64,000 nucleotides of DNA from assembly GCF_019977315.1 (NCBI RefSeq), contig NZ_AP024652.1, positions 3,968,001 to 4,032,000 on the forward strand, read 5' to 3'. This DNA is from Arthrobacter sp. StoSoilB22. GTDB lineage: Bacteria > Actinomycetota > Actinomycetes > Actinomycetales > Micrococcaceae. Shown here piece after piece: positions 42,326 through 50,283 of the stretch. Within the stretch, counting starts at the first letter, position 1. Each line of letters begins with the position of its first letter. A model generated the notes under the pieces. It made no database searches, was not told the origin of the DNA, and saw only the letters and a program-made list of their open reading frames with translations. The translations under genes and the position numbers were made by a program.

Positions 42326-42460
42326 ATGGGCGACAAATCACCGCGCCAAACCGCATCAAAGAAATCCAGTAAATCCATCAAGGAAAAACGTGCGGATAAG
42401 CGGGCTTCCGAGTCTTCCGCCACCGAGGCCGCGAAGCCTTCCACCGGCAACAAGAAGTGA
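42326..42460 (+). CDS. Small basic Lys/Ser-rich protein, 44 aa
   Basis: ATG 42326 lies seven bases after GGGAG and the frame ends with TGA at 42460. The product starts MGDKSPRQTASKKSSKSIKE and continues with KRADKRASES, and a quarter of the residues are Lys or Arg; it is likely disordered. Similar short MGDKSPRQ-type proteins are remembered from related actinobacteria, with unknown role. The stop overlaps the GTG start of the next gene by 4 bp, suggesting a two-gene unit. Confidence 0.7.
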   Translation: MGDKSPRQTASKKSSKSIKEKRADKRASESSATEAAKPSTGNKK

Positions 42461-43614
42461 CCGCGCCAACCGGCCAGCTCAGCATAGGCGTCCTGGCTTC
42501 CTCGCTGAAGCCCAATGAGCGCCGTCTACCGATCCACCCGCAGCATTTGGAGCGGATTGCCCCTGAAGTTCGCGGGCAACTTCGCTTCGAGCATGGCTAC
42601 GGCGAGCGGTTCGGCGTTCCGGACAGCAAACTTGAGTCTTTGGTAGGCGGGCTCGGAACGCGTGAGGAATTGATTGCCAACAGCGACGTCATCCTCCTCC
42701 CTAAGCCGCAGGCCCAGGATCTGGCTGAACTCCGTGACGGTCAAACGTTGTGGGGCTGGCCGCACTGCGTGCAGGACCGGGCGATCACCCAGTTGGCAAT
42801 CGACAAGAAGCTCACGCTCATTGCTTTTGAAGCGATGAACCACTGGGCGGGCGATGGTGGCTTCGGCCTCCACGTCTTCCACAAGAACAATGAGCTCGCC
42901 GGGTACTGCTCCGTGCTGCACGCCCTGGCCCTGACGGGTTCCACCGGCGACTACGGCCGCCGGCTCAGCGCCGTCGTCATTGGCTTCGGTGCCACCGCCC
43001 GCGGTGCTGTCACGGCGCTCAATGCCCATGGCATCCACGACGTCCAGGTCCTGACAAACCGTGGCGTCGCCGCCGTCGGGTCTCCGATCCACTCAGTGCG
43101 GATCGTGCAGTTCGACCATGACAGCAAGGCGCCTTTCCTGAGCGAAGTCATCACGGACAAGGGCCGCAAACCCCTTGCGCCGTTCCTTGCAGCGGCGGAC
43201 ATCGTGGTGAACTGCACCCTGCAGGACCCCAATGCGCCGCTGACATATCTGCGCACGGAGGACCTGGCCGAATTCCAGCCGGACAGCCTCATCGTGGATG
43301 TTTCGTGCGACGAAGGCATGGGCTTCAGCTGGGCACGGACCACCACGTTCGACGAGCCCATGTTCCGCGTTGGTGGGCACGTCAATTACTACGCAGTGGA
43401 CCACAGCCCGTCCTACCTGTGGAACTCGGCCAGCTGGGAAATCAGCGAGGCCCTGCTGCCCTTCCTGGACACCGTGGTGGCGGGACCGGAGGGATGGGAT
43501 GCCAACGACACCATCTCCCGGGCCATCGAGATCCGCGACGGCGTGATCCGGAACCCGGACGTCCTGGAGTTCCAGGGACGCTCAGCGGAGTATCCGCACA
43601 TACCTGCGGCCTAG
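42457..43614 (+). CDS. N5-(carboxyethyl)ornithine synthase-like dehydrogenase (AlaDH/PNT family)
   Basis: A 385 aa protein with an alanine dehydrogenase/transhydrogenase N-terminal domain (IGVLASSLKPNERRLPIHPQ) and an NAD(P)-binding Rossmann domain (LSAVVIGFGATARGAVTALN). The C-terminal half has VDVSCDEGMGFSWARTTTF and HVNYYAVDHSPSYLWNSASW, which match carboxyethylornithine synthase-like proteins rather than true alanine dehydrogenase. The family reductively couples pyruvate with ornithine or lysine side chains; the substrate here is unconfirmed. Confidence 0.75.
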   Translation: MTAPTGQLSIGVLASSLKPNERRLPIHPQHLERIAPEVRGQLRFEHGYGERFGVPDSKLESLVGGLGTREELIANSDVILLPKPQAQDLAELRDGQTLWGWPHCVQDRAITQLAIDKKLTLIAFEAMNHWAGDGGFGLHVFHKNNELAGYCSVLHALALTGSTGDYGRRLSAVVIGFGATARGAVTALNAHGIHDVQVLTNRGVAAVGSPIHSVRIVQFDHDSKAPFLSEVITDKGRKPLAPFLAAADIVVNCTLQDPNAPLTYLRTEDLAEFQPDSLIVDVSCDEGMGFSWARTTTFDEPMFRVGGHVNYYAVDHSPSYLWNSASWEISEALLPFLDTVVAGPEGWDANDTISRAIEIRDGVIRNPDVLEFQGRSAEYPHIPAA

Positions 43615-43627
43615 CGCCACGCCACAT

Positions 43628-43656
43628 GAAGCGCCCCGGTTCGGCTGGGGCGCTTC
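43628..43656. terminator. Bidirectional terminator between dehydrogenase and MFS genes
   Basis: GAAGCGCCCC (43628-43637) pairs with GGGGCGCTTC (43647-43656); ACCTGTTTTA follows on the plus strand. It lies between two convergent stops. Confidence 0.8.
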
Positions 43657-43663
43657 ACCTGTT

Positions 43664-45049
43664 TTATACGGTCTGCGGCTCCCGCACGATCCGCAGCACC
43701 CGACGCCGATCACGCAGGTCCACCTTGATGTGCAGGGATGACTTCCGGGCCAGTACGACGGCGACTACCGCAGCTGCGATGGCCGGCACCCCACCGGAGA
43801 TCAGGACGGCCAGGTGCGGACCGAGGTGCTCGGCGAGCCAGCCCATCATGGGACCGCCGATTGCCTGGCCGCCGATCAGCACCACCAGGTACAGGCTCAT
43901 GACGCGGCCGCGGATGCTCATGTTGGAGCTGGTCTGCACCATTTGGTTGGCTGCAGTGAGGAACATCAGGCACCAGAATCCGGCCAGGACCATAGTGACG
44001 CTGAACCACACCATGGTTGGCATCAGTGAGGACACGCAGAGCATCAAACCGTACAACCCGGCGGAGGTCACCACCGAGCGCAACCGCAACTGACGACGCC
44101 GGGTGGACGCCACCGCTCCCGCGAGTGCACCGAGCGCAACCATAGCGTTCAGCAGGCCGTAGCCTCCGGCACCGGCGTCGTACACGTGGTCCGCGAAGGC
44201 GGCCAGCAGTACCGGCAGGCTCATGGCGAAAACTGCCACGAAGCCGGCCATCAACCATGGCCAGTAGATGGTTGGCTTGCTCAGCGCGTAGTTGAGGCCT
44301 TCGCGCAGCATGCCCTTCTTGCGCGGCGTCGGTTGGCTGAGGTGCAGCTGGTCCTTGCGGAGGATCAGCAGCATGGCCACCGTGGAGCAGCATGCCACGG
44401 CGTTGGCGGCGAAGGCCCAGCCGGCACCAACTGCTGTGAGCAGCACACCGGCCAGGGCGGGACCGATCAGCCCGCCGAGCTGGAAGGTCGTGGAGTTCAC
44501 ACTGATGGCGTTGCGCAGGTACTTGGGTCCGACGAGCTCGTTGACGAACACCTGCCTGGCTGGCTGGTCCAGAACAGTCACGAAGCCCAAGGCAAGGGCG
44601 ATCACGTAGACGTGCCATACTTCGACGCGGCCACTCAGGGACAGCACCGCGAGGAGGGAGGCCAGTACTGCGGCCGCCGATTGGCAGATGATGAGGATCT
44701 TGCGCTTGGCAAAACGGTCGGCAATCATGCCACCCCATGGGCCAAGGAAAAGTGACGGCATGAACTGCAACGCCACCGTAATTCCGACCGCGGTGACGGA
44801 CCCGGAGAGTTGAAGCACCATCCAGTCCTGGGCAATGCGCTGCATCCAGATGGCGATCACGGCTATAAAGTGGCCAATCGCGAAGATCCTGAAGTTGGGG
44901 ACCTTCAGGGAGATGAAAGTATGCCGCCAGGGCAGCTTTTCACTCACGACGGCGAGCGGCTGGGTGACGGTGTCCGGCGGCTGAGGCGCGGAGAGGGAAT
45001 CGATGACGGGCTGGCTGACGTTTGCCGCTGAAGGCGGTGGGGGTGCCAA
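43664..45049 (-). CDS. MFS efflux transporter (EntS/MFS_3 type)
   Basis: A 461 aa protein with about 12 helices. FRIFAIGHFIAVIAIWMQRIAQDWMV is the MFS_3 first helix region, and GMIADRFAKRKILIICQ carries the loop 2-3 motif. DQPARQVFVNELVGP followed by LRNAISVNSTTFQLGGLIGPALAG is typical of this exporter group. It starts with TTG 45049 after GAGGA. It is divergent from a LysR-type regulator, which probably controls it. Confidence 0.85.
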   Translation of the reverse strand: MAPPPPSAANVSQPVIDSLSAPQPPDTVTQPLAVVSEKLPWRHTFISLKVPNFRIFAIGHFIAVIAIWMQRIAQDWMVLQLSGSVTAVGITVALQFMPSLFLGPWGGMIADRFAKRKILIICQSAAAVLASLLAVLSLSGRVEVWHVYVIALALGFVTVLDQPARQVFVNELVGPKYLRNAISVNSTTFQLGGLIGPALAGVLLTAVGAGWAFAANAVACCSTVAMLLILRKDQLHLSQPTPRKKGMLREGLNYALSKPTIYWPWLMAGFVAVFAMSLPVLLAAFADHVYDAGAGGYGLLNAMVALGALAGAVASTRRRQLRLRSVVTSAGLYGLMLCVSSLMPTMVWFSVTMVLAGFWCLMFLTAANQMVQTSSNMSIRGRVMSLYLVVLIGGQAIGGPMMGWLAEHLGPHLAVLISGGVPAIAAAVVAVVLARKSSLHIKVDLRDRRRVLRIVREPQTV

Positions 45050-45140
45050 AAGTAGTCCTCGGATCGAGAGTTTCGGTGGGATACGTTTAACGCTATGGTT
45101 GCCAGCAGCAATTATGGAAGCGTATTGCGCCTATAACTAG

Positions 45141-45157
45141 CATTGCGGAATGCAATG
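45141..45157. promoter_or_regulatory. Probable LysR-type operator
   Basis: CATTGCGGAATGCAATG is a perfect 6-5-6 palindrome containing the T-N11-A pattern of LysR boxes. It lies in the 166 bp between the divergent LysR and MFS genes. Upstream GCAAT and ATTGC half-sites (about 45109-45129) may form a second site. Confidence 0.6.
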
Positions 45158-45215
45158 AGCCCTCTCCAATGGCGCAGTACTCCGGCCCGGCGCTGACCTG
45201 CGCTTGAGGAGTTAC

Positions 45216-46070
45216 GTGTTCGAACCTGTCCAGCTCCGTTCCTTTTTGGCCGTCGCAGAGACGCTGAGTTTCACCAAGGCTGCAGAACGCCTGGGACTCG
45301 CGCAACCAACCGTCAGCCAGCACGTCCGCAAGCTCGAGGCCTCCGCCAAACGGGTGTTGGTTGCCCGCGATACGCGCGAGGTCCGGCTCACTGATAACGG
45401 CGACGCCATGGCCGGATTTGCCCGTAGCATCCTTGCTGCCCACGACTCCGCAGCCCGCTACTTCTCCGGTTCAGCCATGCGCGGGCGGCTCCGCTTTGGC
45501 ACCGCCGACGACCTCGCCATCACCGGCCTTCCCCGGATCCTTCGCGAGTTCCGGCAGCTGTACCCGCAAATCAACCTGGAGCTCACCGTCAGTCAAAGCG
45601 ACCAGCTCTACAAGCGGCTCAATGCCGGGCAACTGGACCTGGTGTTCGTGAAATGGGTGGCCGGAGCCAAGGAAGGCACGGTGGTCCGGCACGACAACTT
45701 TGCGTGGGTGGGCGTCGAGCAAACCATCCTTGAGCCCGGAGCGCCGGTCCCTCTCATCGCCTACCCGGCGCCAAGCCTCAGCCGGAAGCTGGCTATTGAT
45801 GCACTGGAAGCCGAGGGCCGGACCTGGCGGATCACGTGCAGCACCAAGCAGATCAGCGGAGTGTTGGCTGCGGTACGCGCGGGCATTGGAGTTGCGGTCA
45901 TGCCCGCCTCGCTGGTGCCCGAGGACCTGAAAGTGATCACCCAGCGGTTCGGCCTCCCGCCAGTGGGGGACGTCGACTTCACCCTGATCCGGAACCCGCT
46001 GGCCAACGCCGAAGTGATCGATGCCCTCACCCAGGCGATCATGGGCCGGACGCTGAGCAAGTCGAACTAG
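45216..46070 (+). CDS. LysR-family transcriptional regulator
   Basis: A 284 aa regulator. The N-terminal winged HTH is classical (QLRSFLAVAETLSFTKAAER, LAQPTVSQHVRKLE). The effector domain (RLRFGTADDLAITGLPRILR, GIGVAVMPASLVP) is of the periplasmic-binding type. GTG 45216 directly behind GAGGAG is preferred over the TTG at 45204. It is divergent from the MFS exporter gene and likely regulates it through the palindrome between them. Inducer unknown. Confidence 0.9.
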   Translation: MFEPVQLRSFLAVAETLSFTKAAERLGLAQPTVSQHVRKLEASAKRVLVARDTREVRLTDNGDAMAGFARSILAAHDSAARYFSGSAMRGRLRFGTADDLAITGLPRILREFRQLYPQINLELTVSQSDQLYKRLNAGQLDLVFVKWVAGAKEGTVVRHDNFAWVGVEQTILEPGAPVPLIAYPAPSLSRKLAIDALEAEGRTWRITCSTKQISGVLAAVRAGIGVAVMPASLVPEDLKVITQRFGLPPVGDVDFTLIRNPLANAEVIDALTQAIMGRTLSKSN

Positions 46071-46079
46071 TGGAGCGGA

Positions 46080-46292
46080 TGGCTTGGCCGGGCTGGGTTC
46101 CACCTGCGCACCCCTTAACGCCGAATGCACCCATAACCGCTGCTGCGCACGGCGGAAACGGGTGCGACGCCGGCGTTCAAGGGGTGCACGGGGCGTAAAC
46201 GGGTGCACGGGGCGGAAACGGGCGCGCACGGCGGGACGGGGTGCGCCGCCGGCGCTCAAGGGGTGCGCACGACGGAAACTGGTGCGGATGTG
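46080..46292. repeat. Intergenic mosaic of GGCGGAAACGGGTGC-type repeats
   Basis: The 276 bp gap contains at least four variants of (G)GCGGAAACGGGTGC (near 46149, 46187, 46209 and 46270). Two opposed arms, GCGCACCCCTTAACGCCG at 46109-46126 and CGGCGTTCAAGGGGTGC at 46172-46188, can pair; a related CGGCGCTCAAGGGGTGCGC lies at 46251-46269. No gene is seen. A related copy is at about 15.72 kb. Confidence 0.7.
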
Positions 46293-46316
46293 TTCGACAT
46301 GCGATACGCCATTACT

Positions 46317-46332
46317 GGGTAAGCGCATTCCC
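46317..46332. promoter_or_regulatory. LacI-type operator, site 1
   Basis: GGGTAAGCGCATTCCC, 15 bases before the isomerase start at 46347. It has the same GGG-N-AA/TGCGC-N-TT-CCC symmetry as the two sites at 48.99 and 49.04 kb around the LacI gene, so all three are probably bound by that repressor. Confidence 0.7.
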
Positions 46333-46346
46333 GGTATCCTAAGACG

Positions 46347-47120
46347 ATGATCGACCTCACCACGCTGGCTGACCTCACGCCTGGCATTTGTTCCGTCACC
46401 CTCCGCGCACACGGAATCGACGAGGTGGTCCGAATTTCCTCGAATGCGGGCCTGGCCGGCATCGAGTGGGGTACTGACGTCCATGTCAGTGACGCAGAAT
46501 CAGCCGCGCACGCGAAGGACGCCACGGCGGCTGCCGGACTGACAGTCCTATCGCTCGGCTCGTACTACCGCTGCGGGGCCTTTGGAGACTTCGGCCGGGC
46601 ACTGGACCTCGCCGCCTCCTTAGGCGCGCCAAGGATCCGCGTCTGGGCAGGGGAACTCGGTTCCGCGAACGCCAGCCAAGAACACTGGGACGGAGTTGTG
46701 AAGGACACCCGGCGCATTGCCGATCTTGCCGCGGCGCGCGGAGTCGCCATCGCTTTCGAGTACCACGGCAACACTCTCACCGACTCCCCCGCCACCACCC
46801 TCGACCTACTGGACCGGGTCAACCACGCCAACGTCGGCACCTACTGGCAGCCCGCCGTCGGGCTTTCAGACAAGCAGGCCCTTGAGTCCCTCCACGAAGT
46901 CTTGCCGCATCTGGTGGGCGTGCACTGTTTCTCGTGGGGCCCCGAAGCTGAGCGTTTCCCGCTTCGGAATCGGAAGTTGCTGTGGCAGACCGTCACCGAT
47001 GTCCTCCGGGGCAACGGCAAGGACATGGACATCATGCTGGAATTCGTGGAGGACGACCTCCCGGACAACGTGCTCAACGACGCCGCGTTCCTGCACACCA
47101 TCACTCTGGGTGAGGACTAG
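46347..47120 (+). CDS. Sugar phosphate isomerase/epimerase-like TIM-barrel protein
   Basis: A 257 aa AP-endonuclease-2/xylose-isomerase-like barrel. Recognisable are GLAGIEWGTDVHVSD, the LSLGSYYRCG strand, IRVWAGELGSANAS, AIAFEYHGNTLTDS (metal-binding Glu) and MLEFVEDD near the C terminus. The substrate is unknown. The operator right in front of it ties it to the LacI-regulated locus to its right, although the gene is transcribed separately. It converges with the esterase gene. Confidence 0.82.
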   Translation: MIDLTTLADLTPGICSVTLRAHGIDEVVRISSNAGLAGIEWGTDVHVSDAESAAHAKDATAAAGLTVLSLGSYYRCGAFGDFGRALDLAASLGAPRIRVWAGELGSANASQEHWDGVVKDTRRIADLAAARGVAIAFEYHGNTLTDSPATTLDLLDRVNHANVGTYWQPAVGLSDKQALESLHEVLPHLVGVHCFSWGPEAERFPLRNRKLLWQTVTDVLRGNGKDMDIMLEFVEDDLPDNVLNDAAFLHTITLGED

Positions 47121-47131
47121 CCCGGAGACCG

Positions 47132-47884
47132 CTACGCAGTCCAACCCATCCGGCGAAGCCACGCGGCGCAGAGCCCGGTCCATTGCTCGGCACCCGGCGT
47201 TCCGGCTGCCAGGCCGATGCCGTGGATACCGTTGGGAAAAACGTGCAGCTCCGTGGCAACTCCGGCTCGGCTGAGCGCTCCTGCGTAGGCCAGGCTGTGG
47301 CTGACGGGAACGGATTCGTCGTCTGCCGTGTGCCAGAGGAACGCCGGCGGTGTTGCCGGGGTGACGTGCAGCTCGGCGGAGAGCTGCCGCAGGATTTCAG
47401 GCCCCGCCCCCTCGCCGGCCAGGTTGTCCACGGATCCCTGATGCACCGAATCCACGAAGGAAATGACCGGATAGCAGAGGATGCTGAGGTCCGGAACCGA
47501 CTCGCGGATGTCCAGCGCAGGATCGCCCGCGGGCACCTGCACAGACAATGCGGCCGCAAGATGCCCACCCGCCGAGAACCCGAGGACACCCACACGCGAG
47601 GGATCAACCTTCAGCCCATGCCCTCCGTTGCGGATCCAGATCATGGCTTGCCTGGCGGCGGCTAACGGCACCGGGTGCCGATGCGGTGCCACTGGATACC
47701 GCAGCACGAACGCGTGGATCCCCAGCGAAGCGAGCCACTCTGCCACAGGTTCGGCTTCATGGTCTGCCGTTTTCGCGTAGCCTCCGCCGGGCAGAACCAG
47801 GACTGCGGGCGCCGCCAGACCGGAAGGCCCGACGGCGGGAATCACCGTGAGCGCTCGGGGCGCCTGGGCCTCCGCTGCGGTCAT
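47132..47884 (-). CDS. Alpha/beta hydrolase (esterase)
   Basis: A 250 aa hydrolase. VLVLPGGGYAKTADHEAEPVA carries the oxyanion-hole HGGG-like GGGY, VGVLGFSAGGHLAA the nucleophile Ser, HTADDESVPV the Asp and FPNGIHGIGLA the His. The pattern matches acetyl-xylan-esterase-like BD-FAE enzymes. Its start overlaps the LacI gene stop by 4 bp, so repressor and esterase are co-transcribed. It may remove acyl groups from the sugar handled by the locus. Confidence 0.85.
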   Translation of the reverse strand: MTAAEAQAPRALTVIPAVGPSGLAAPAVLVLPGGGYAKTADHEAEPVAEWLASLGIHAFVLRYPVAPHRHPVPLAAARQAMIWIRNGGHGLKVDPSRVGVLGFSAGGHLAAALSVQVPAGDPALDIRESVPDLSILCYPVISFVDSVHQGSVDNLAGEGAGPEILRQLSAELHVTPATPPAFLWHTADDESVPVSHSLAYAGALSRAGVATELHVFPNGIHGIGLAAGTPGAEQWTGLCAAWLRRMGWTA

Positions 47885-48918
47885 ACCTGCGATTCCACCG
47901 GGGTTTCGGTGCTGCGGCGGAGCTTGACCGCCCCGCTGACAGGCGGAGTGTCAGGATCTCCTGCGGCGAGGCGTCCAATGTCCTCGAGCGGTAAATGCAC
48001 CGTTGAAAGAGCGGGCCGGAAGTCGCGGAGGGTTTCGATGTCGTCAAAGCCGGCGATGGTGGCATCACGGGGAATCCACACCCCTTCGGGCCGTAGGGCC
48101 GCAGTGACTCCGATAGCCATGACGTCGTTCACGGCGAAGATGCAGAGCCGTTCTTGGGACGCCTTGATCCGGTCCGCGAGCGCCAGGCCGGCTTCATATC
48201 CCCCGGCGCGGTTGAATCCGGTGCGGATGATTTCCGCTGTGGGCCTGCCGGCGTCTTCGAGTCCTCGCTGGAATCCGCGGACCCTGTCGTCGGAGGTGTA
48301 GAGCCCTTCGGGGCCGGCAACGATCAGGAATTCGCCGTCGTGGGTAGCGGCCAGTTCGGCGGCCAGGCCGGCGGCGAGCTCTTCATTGGGGACCTTGACC
48401 ACGTGGTAGCCCTCGGTGGTGGACGCTCCAACTACGGGGTGACCCACCACTCCCACGTGCCCGCCGTTGCGGCAGTAGCGGTCCAGTTCGGCAGCGAGTT
48501 CACTGTTTCCTTGCTTGTCCTCGGCGCGGACTGAGCGCGATCCGGCGATCACGATGGAGTCGGCACGGCGGGCAGCGAATGCAGCTACTGCTTCCTTCTC
48601 GTCGTGCGGGGTGCCTGATGTGCTGGCCAGCAGGACCATGCGGTTCTGTTGGCGGGCCGCTTCCTGGACGCCGCGGGCGATGGCAGAGAAGTAGGGATCG
48701 GCGATGTCGTGGACAATAAGGCCGATCAACCCTGAACTGGACTTTGCGAGCGCCTGCGCCTGCGCATTGGGAACATAACCCAGTTTGTCGGCGGCTTCGC
48801 GGACGCGTTGCGCGATGTCTTCTGCTGGTTTGCGGGACGAGCCGTTGAGGACCCGGGATGCCGTAGCGAGGGAGACCCCGGCCAAACGGGCAACTTCACT
48901 CAGTGTGCTGGCGGCCAC
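47881..48918 (-). CDS. LacI-family transcriptional repressor
   Basis: 345 aa from GTG 48918 behind AAGGAG. The HTH (STLSEVARLAGVSLATASRV, LNGSSRKP) is followed by a sugar-binding core (IGLIVHDIADPYFSAIARGV, CIFAVNDVMAIGVTAAL). Three matching operators (46317, 48985, 49037) mark its probable targets: its own promoter, the divergent dehydrogenase operon and the separate isomerase gene. The effector is unknown. Confidence 0.9.
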   Translation of the reverse strand: MAASTLSEVARLAGVSLATASRVLNGSSRKPAEDIAQRVREAADKLGYVPNAQAQALAKSSSGLIGLIVHDIADPYFSAIARGVQEAARQQNRMVLLASTSGTPHDEKEAVAAFAARRADSIVIAGSRSVRAEDKQGNSELAAELDRYCRNGGHVGVVGHPVVGASTTEGYHVVKVPNEELAAGLAAELAATHDGEFLIVAGPEGLYTSDDRVRGFQRGLEDAGRPTAEIIRTGFNRAGGYEAGLALADRIKASQERLCIFAVNDVMAIGVTAALRPEGVWIPRDATIAGFDDIETLRDFRPALSTVHLPLEDIGRLAAGDPDTPPVSGAVKLRRSTETPVESQV

Positions 48919-48984
48919 GGGGAACTCCTTTTCTGCAAGCGTCGGGACTGGCGCTAAGGAAATTATGGCAGTTCTCTTGGAATT

Positions 48985-49003
48985 TTGGGAAAGCGCTTGC
49001 CAA
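48985..49003. promoter_or_regulatory. LacI-type operator, site 2
   Basis: TTGGGAAAGCGCTTGCCAA, an interrupted palindrome centred on GCGC, between the LacI gene and the divergent dehydrogenase gene. Confidence 0.75.
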
Positions 49004-49036
49004 TACGGCGCGCCATGGTGCATGATCGATTGCAGC

Positions 49037-49052
49037 GGGAATGCGCTTTCCC
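49037..49052. promoter_or_regulatory. LacI-type operator, site 3
   Basis: GGGAATGCGCTTTCCC, a near-perfect palindrome 52 bp centre-to-centre from site 2 (about five helical turns), which would allow looping between two repressor dimers. Confidence 0.75.
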
Positions 49053-49113
49053 ACATGACATAAGTAAGCACCGGCAACGCTCAGCGGCCGGCACACAAGG
49101 CACTGGAGAAAAC

Positions 49114-50283
49114 ATGGGCTTCGAAACAAAGACGATCCGTATCGCCATGAACGGCATCACCGGCCGTATGGGCTACCGCCAGCACCTGCTGCGGTCCATC
49201 CTCCCCATCCGCGATGCCGGCGGCTTCACCTTGGAAGACGGCACCAAGGTTCAGGTGGAGCCGATCCTGGTTGGCCGCAACGAAGCCAAGATCCGCGAAC
49301 TCGCCGAACTCCACAAGGTCTCCGAGTGGACCACCGACCTGGACGCCGTCATTGCCGACCCCACCGTTGACATCATCTTCGACGCGTCCATGACCAGCCT
49401 CCGCGCCGCCACCCTGAAGAAGGCAATGCGCGCCGGCAAGCACATCTTCACCGAAAAGCCCACAGCCGAGACCCTGGAAGAAGCAATCGAGCTGGCACAG
49501 ATCGGCAAGGACGCCGGCGTCACCGCAGGCGTAGTGCACGACAAGCTGTACCTCCCCGGCCTGGTCAAGCTCCGCCGCCTGGTGGATGAAGGCTTCTTCG
49601 GCCGCATCCTTTCCATCCGTGGCGAATTCGGTTACTGGGTCTTCGAAGGCGACGTCCAGGCTGCCCAGCGCCCGTCCTGGAACTACCGCAAGGAAGACGG
49701 CGGCGGAATGACCACGGACATGTTCTGCCACTGGAACTACGTGCTTGAAGGCATCATCGGCAAGGTCAAGAGCGTCAACGCCAAGACCGCCACGCACATC
49801 CCCGCACGTTGGGACGAGGCCGGCAAGGAATATAAGGCCACCGCCGACGACGCCTCCTACGGCATCTTCGAACTCGAAACCCCGGGTGGCGACGACGTCA
49901 TCGGCCAGATCAACTCGTCCTGGGCCGTTCGCGTCTACCGCGACGAACTGGTTGAGTTCCAGATCGACGGCACGCACGGTTCCGCCGTCGCCGGTTTGAA
50001 CAAGTGCGTTGCGCAGCAGCGCGCCCACACCCCCAAGCCAGTCTGGAACCCGGACCTGCCCGTCACGGAATCCTTCCGCAGCCAGTGGCAGGAAGTCCCC
50101 GCCAACGCTGAACTGGACAACGGCTTCAAGCTGCAGTGGGAAGAATTCCTGCGCGACGTCGTCGCCGGTCGCGAGCACCGCTTCGGCCTGCTCTCCGCAG
50201 CACGCGGTGTGCAGCTGGCCGAACTCGGCCTGCAGTCCTCGGCTGAGCGCCGCACCATCGACATCCCGGAGATCACCCTCTAA
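49114..50283 (+). CDS. Gfo/Idh/MocA-family oxidoreductase
   Basis: 389 aa from ATG 49114 after GGAG. The N-terminal Rossmann motif is slightly unusual (IRIAMNGITGRMGYRQHL). HIFTEKPTAETLEEAIELA holds the catalytic EKP, and VHDKLYLPGLVKLRRLVDEG begins the C-terminal domain. It oxidises a sugar, inositol or keto-sugar with NAD(P). It is the first gene of a three-gene operon with DUF993 and an isomerase, facing the LacI gene across two operators. Confidence 0.88.
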   Translation: MGFETKTIRIAMNGITGRMGYRQHLLRSILPIRDAGGFTLEDGTKVQVEPILVGRNEAKIRELAELHKVSEWTTDLDAVIADPTVDIIFDASMTSLRAATLKKAMRAGKHIFTEKPTAETLEEAIELAQIGKDAGVTAGVVHDKLYLPGLVKLRRLVDEGFFGRILSIRGEFGYWVFEGDVQAAQRPSWNYRKEDGGGMTTDMFCHWNYVLEGIIGKVKSVNAKTATHIPARWDEAGKEYKATADDASYGIFELETPGGDDVIGQINSSWAVRVYRDELVEFQIDGTHGSAVAGLNKCVAQQRAHTPKPVWNPDLPVTESFRSQWQEVPANAELDNGFKLQWEEFLRDVVAGREHRFGLLSAARGVQLAELGLQSSAERRTIDIPEITL

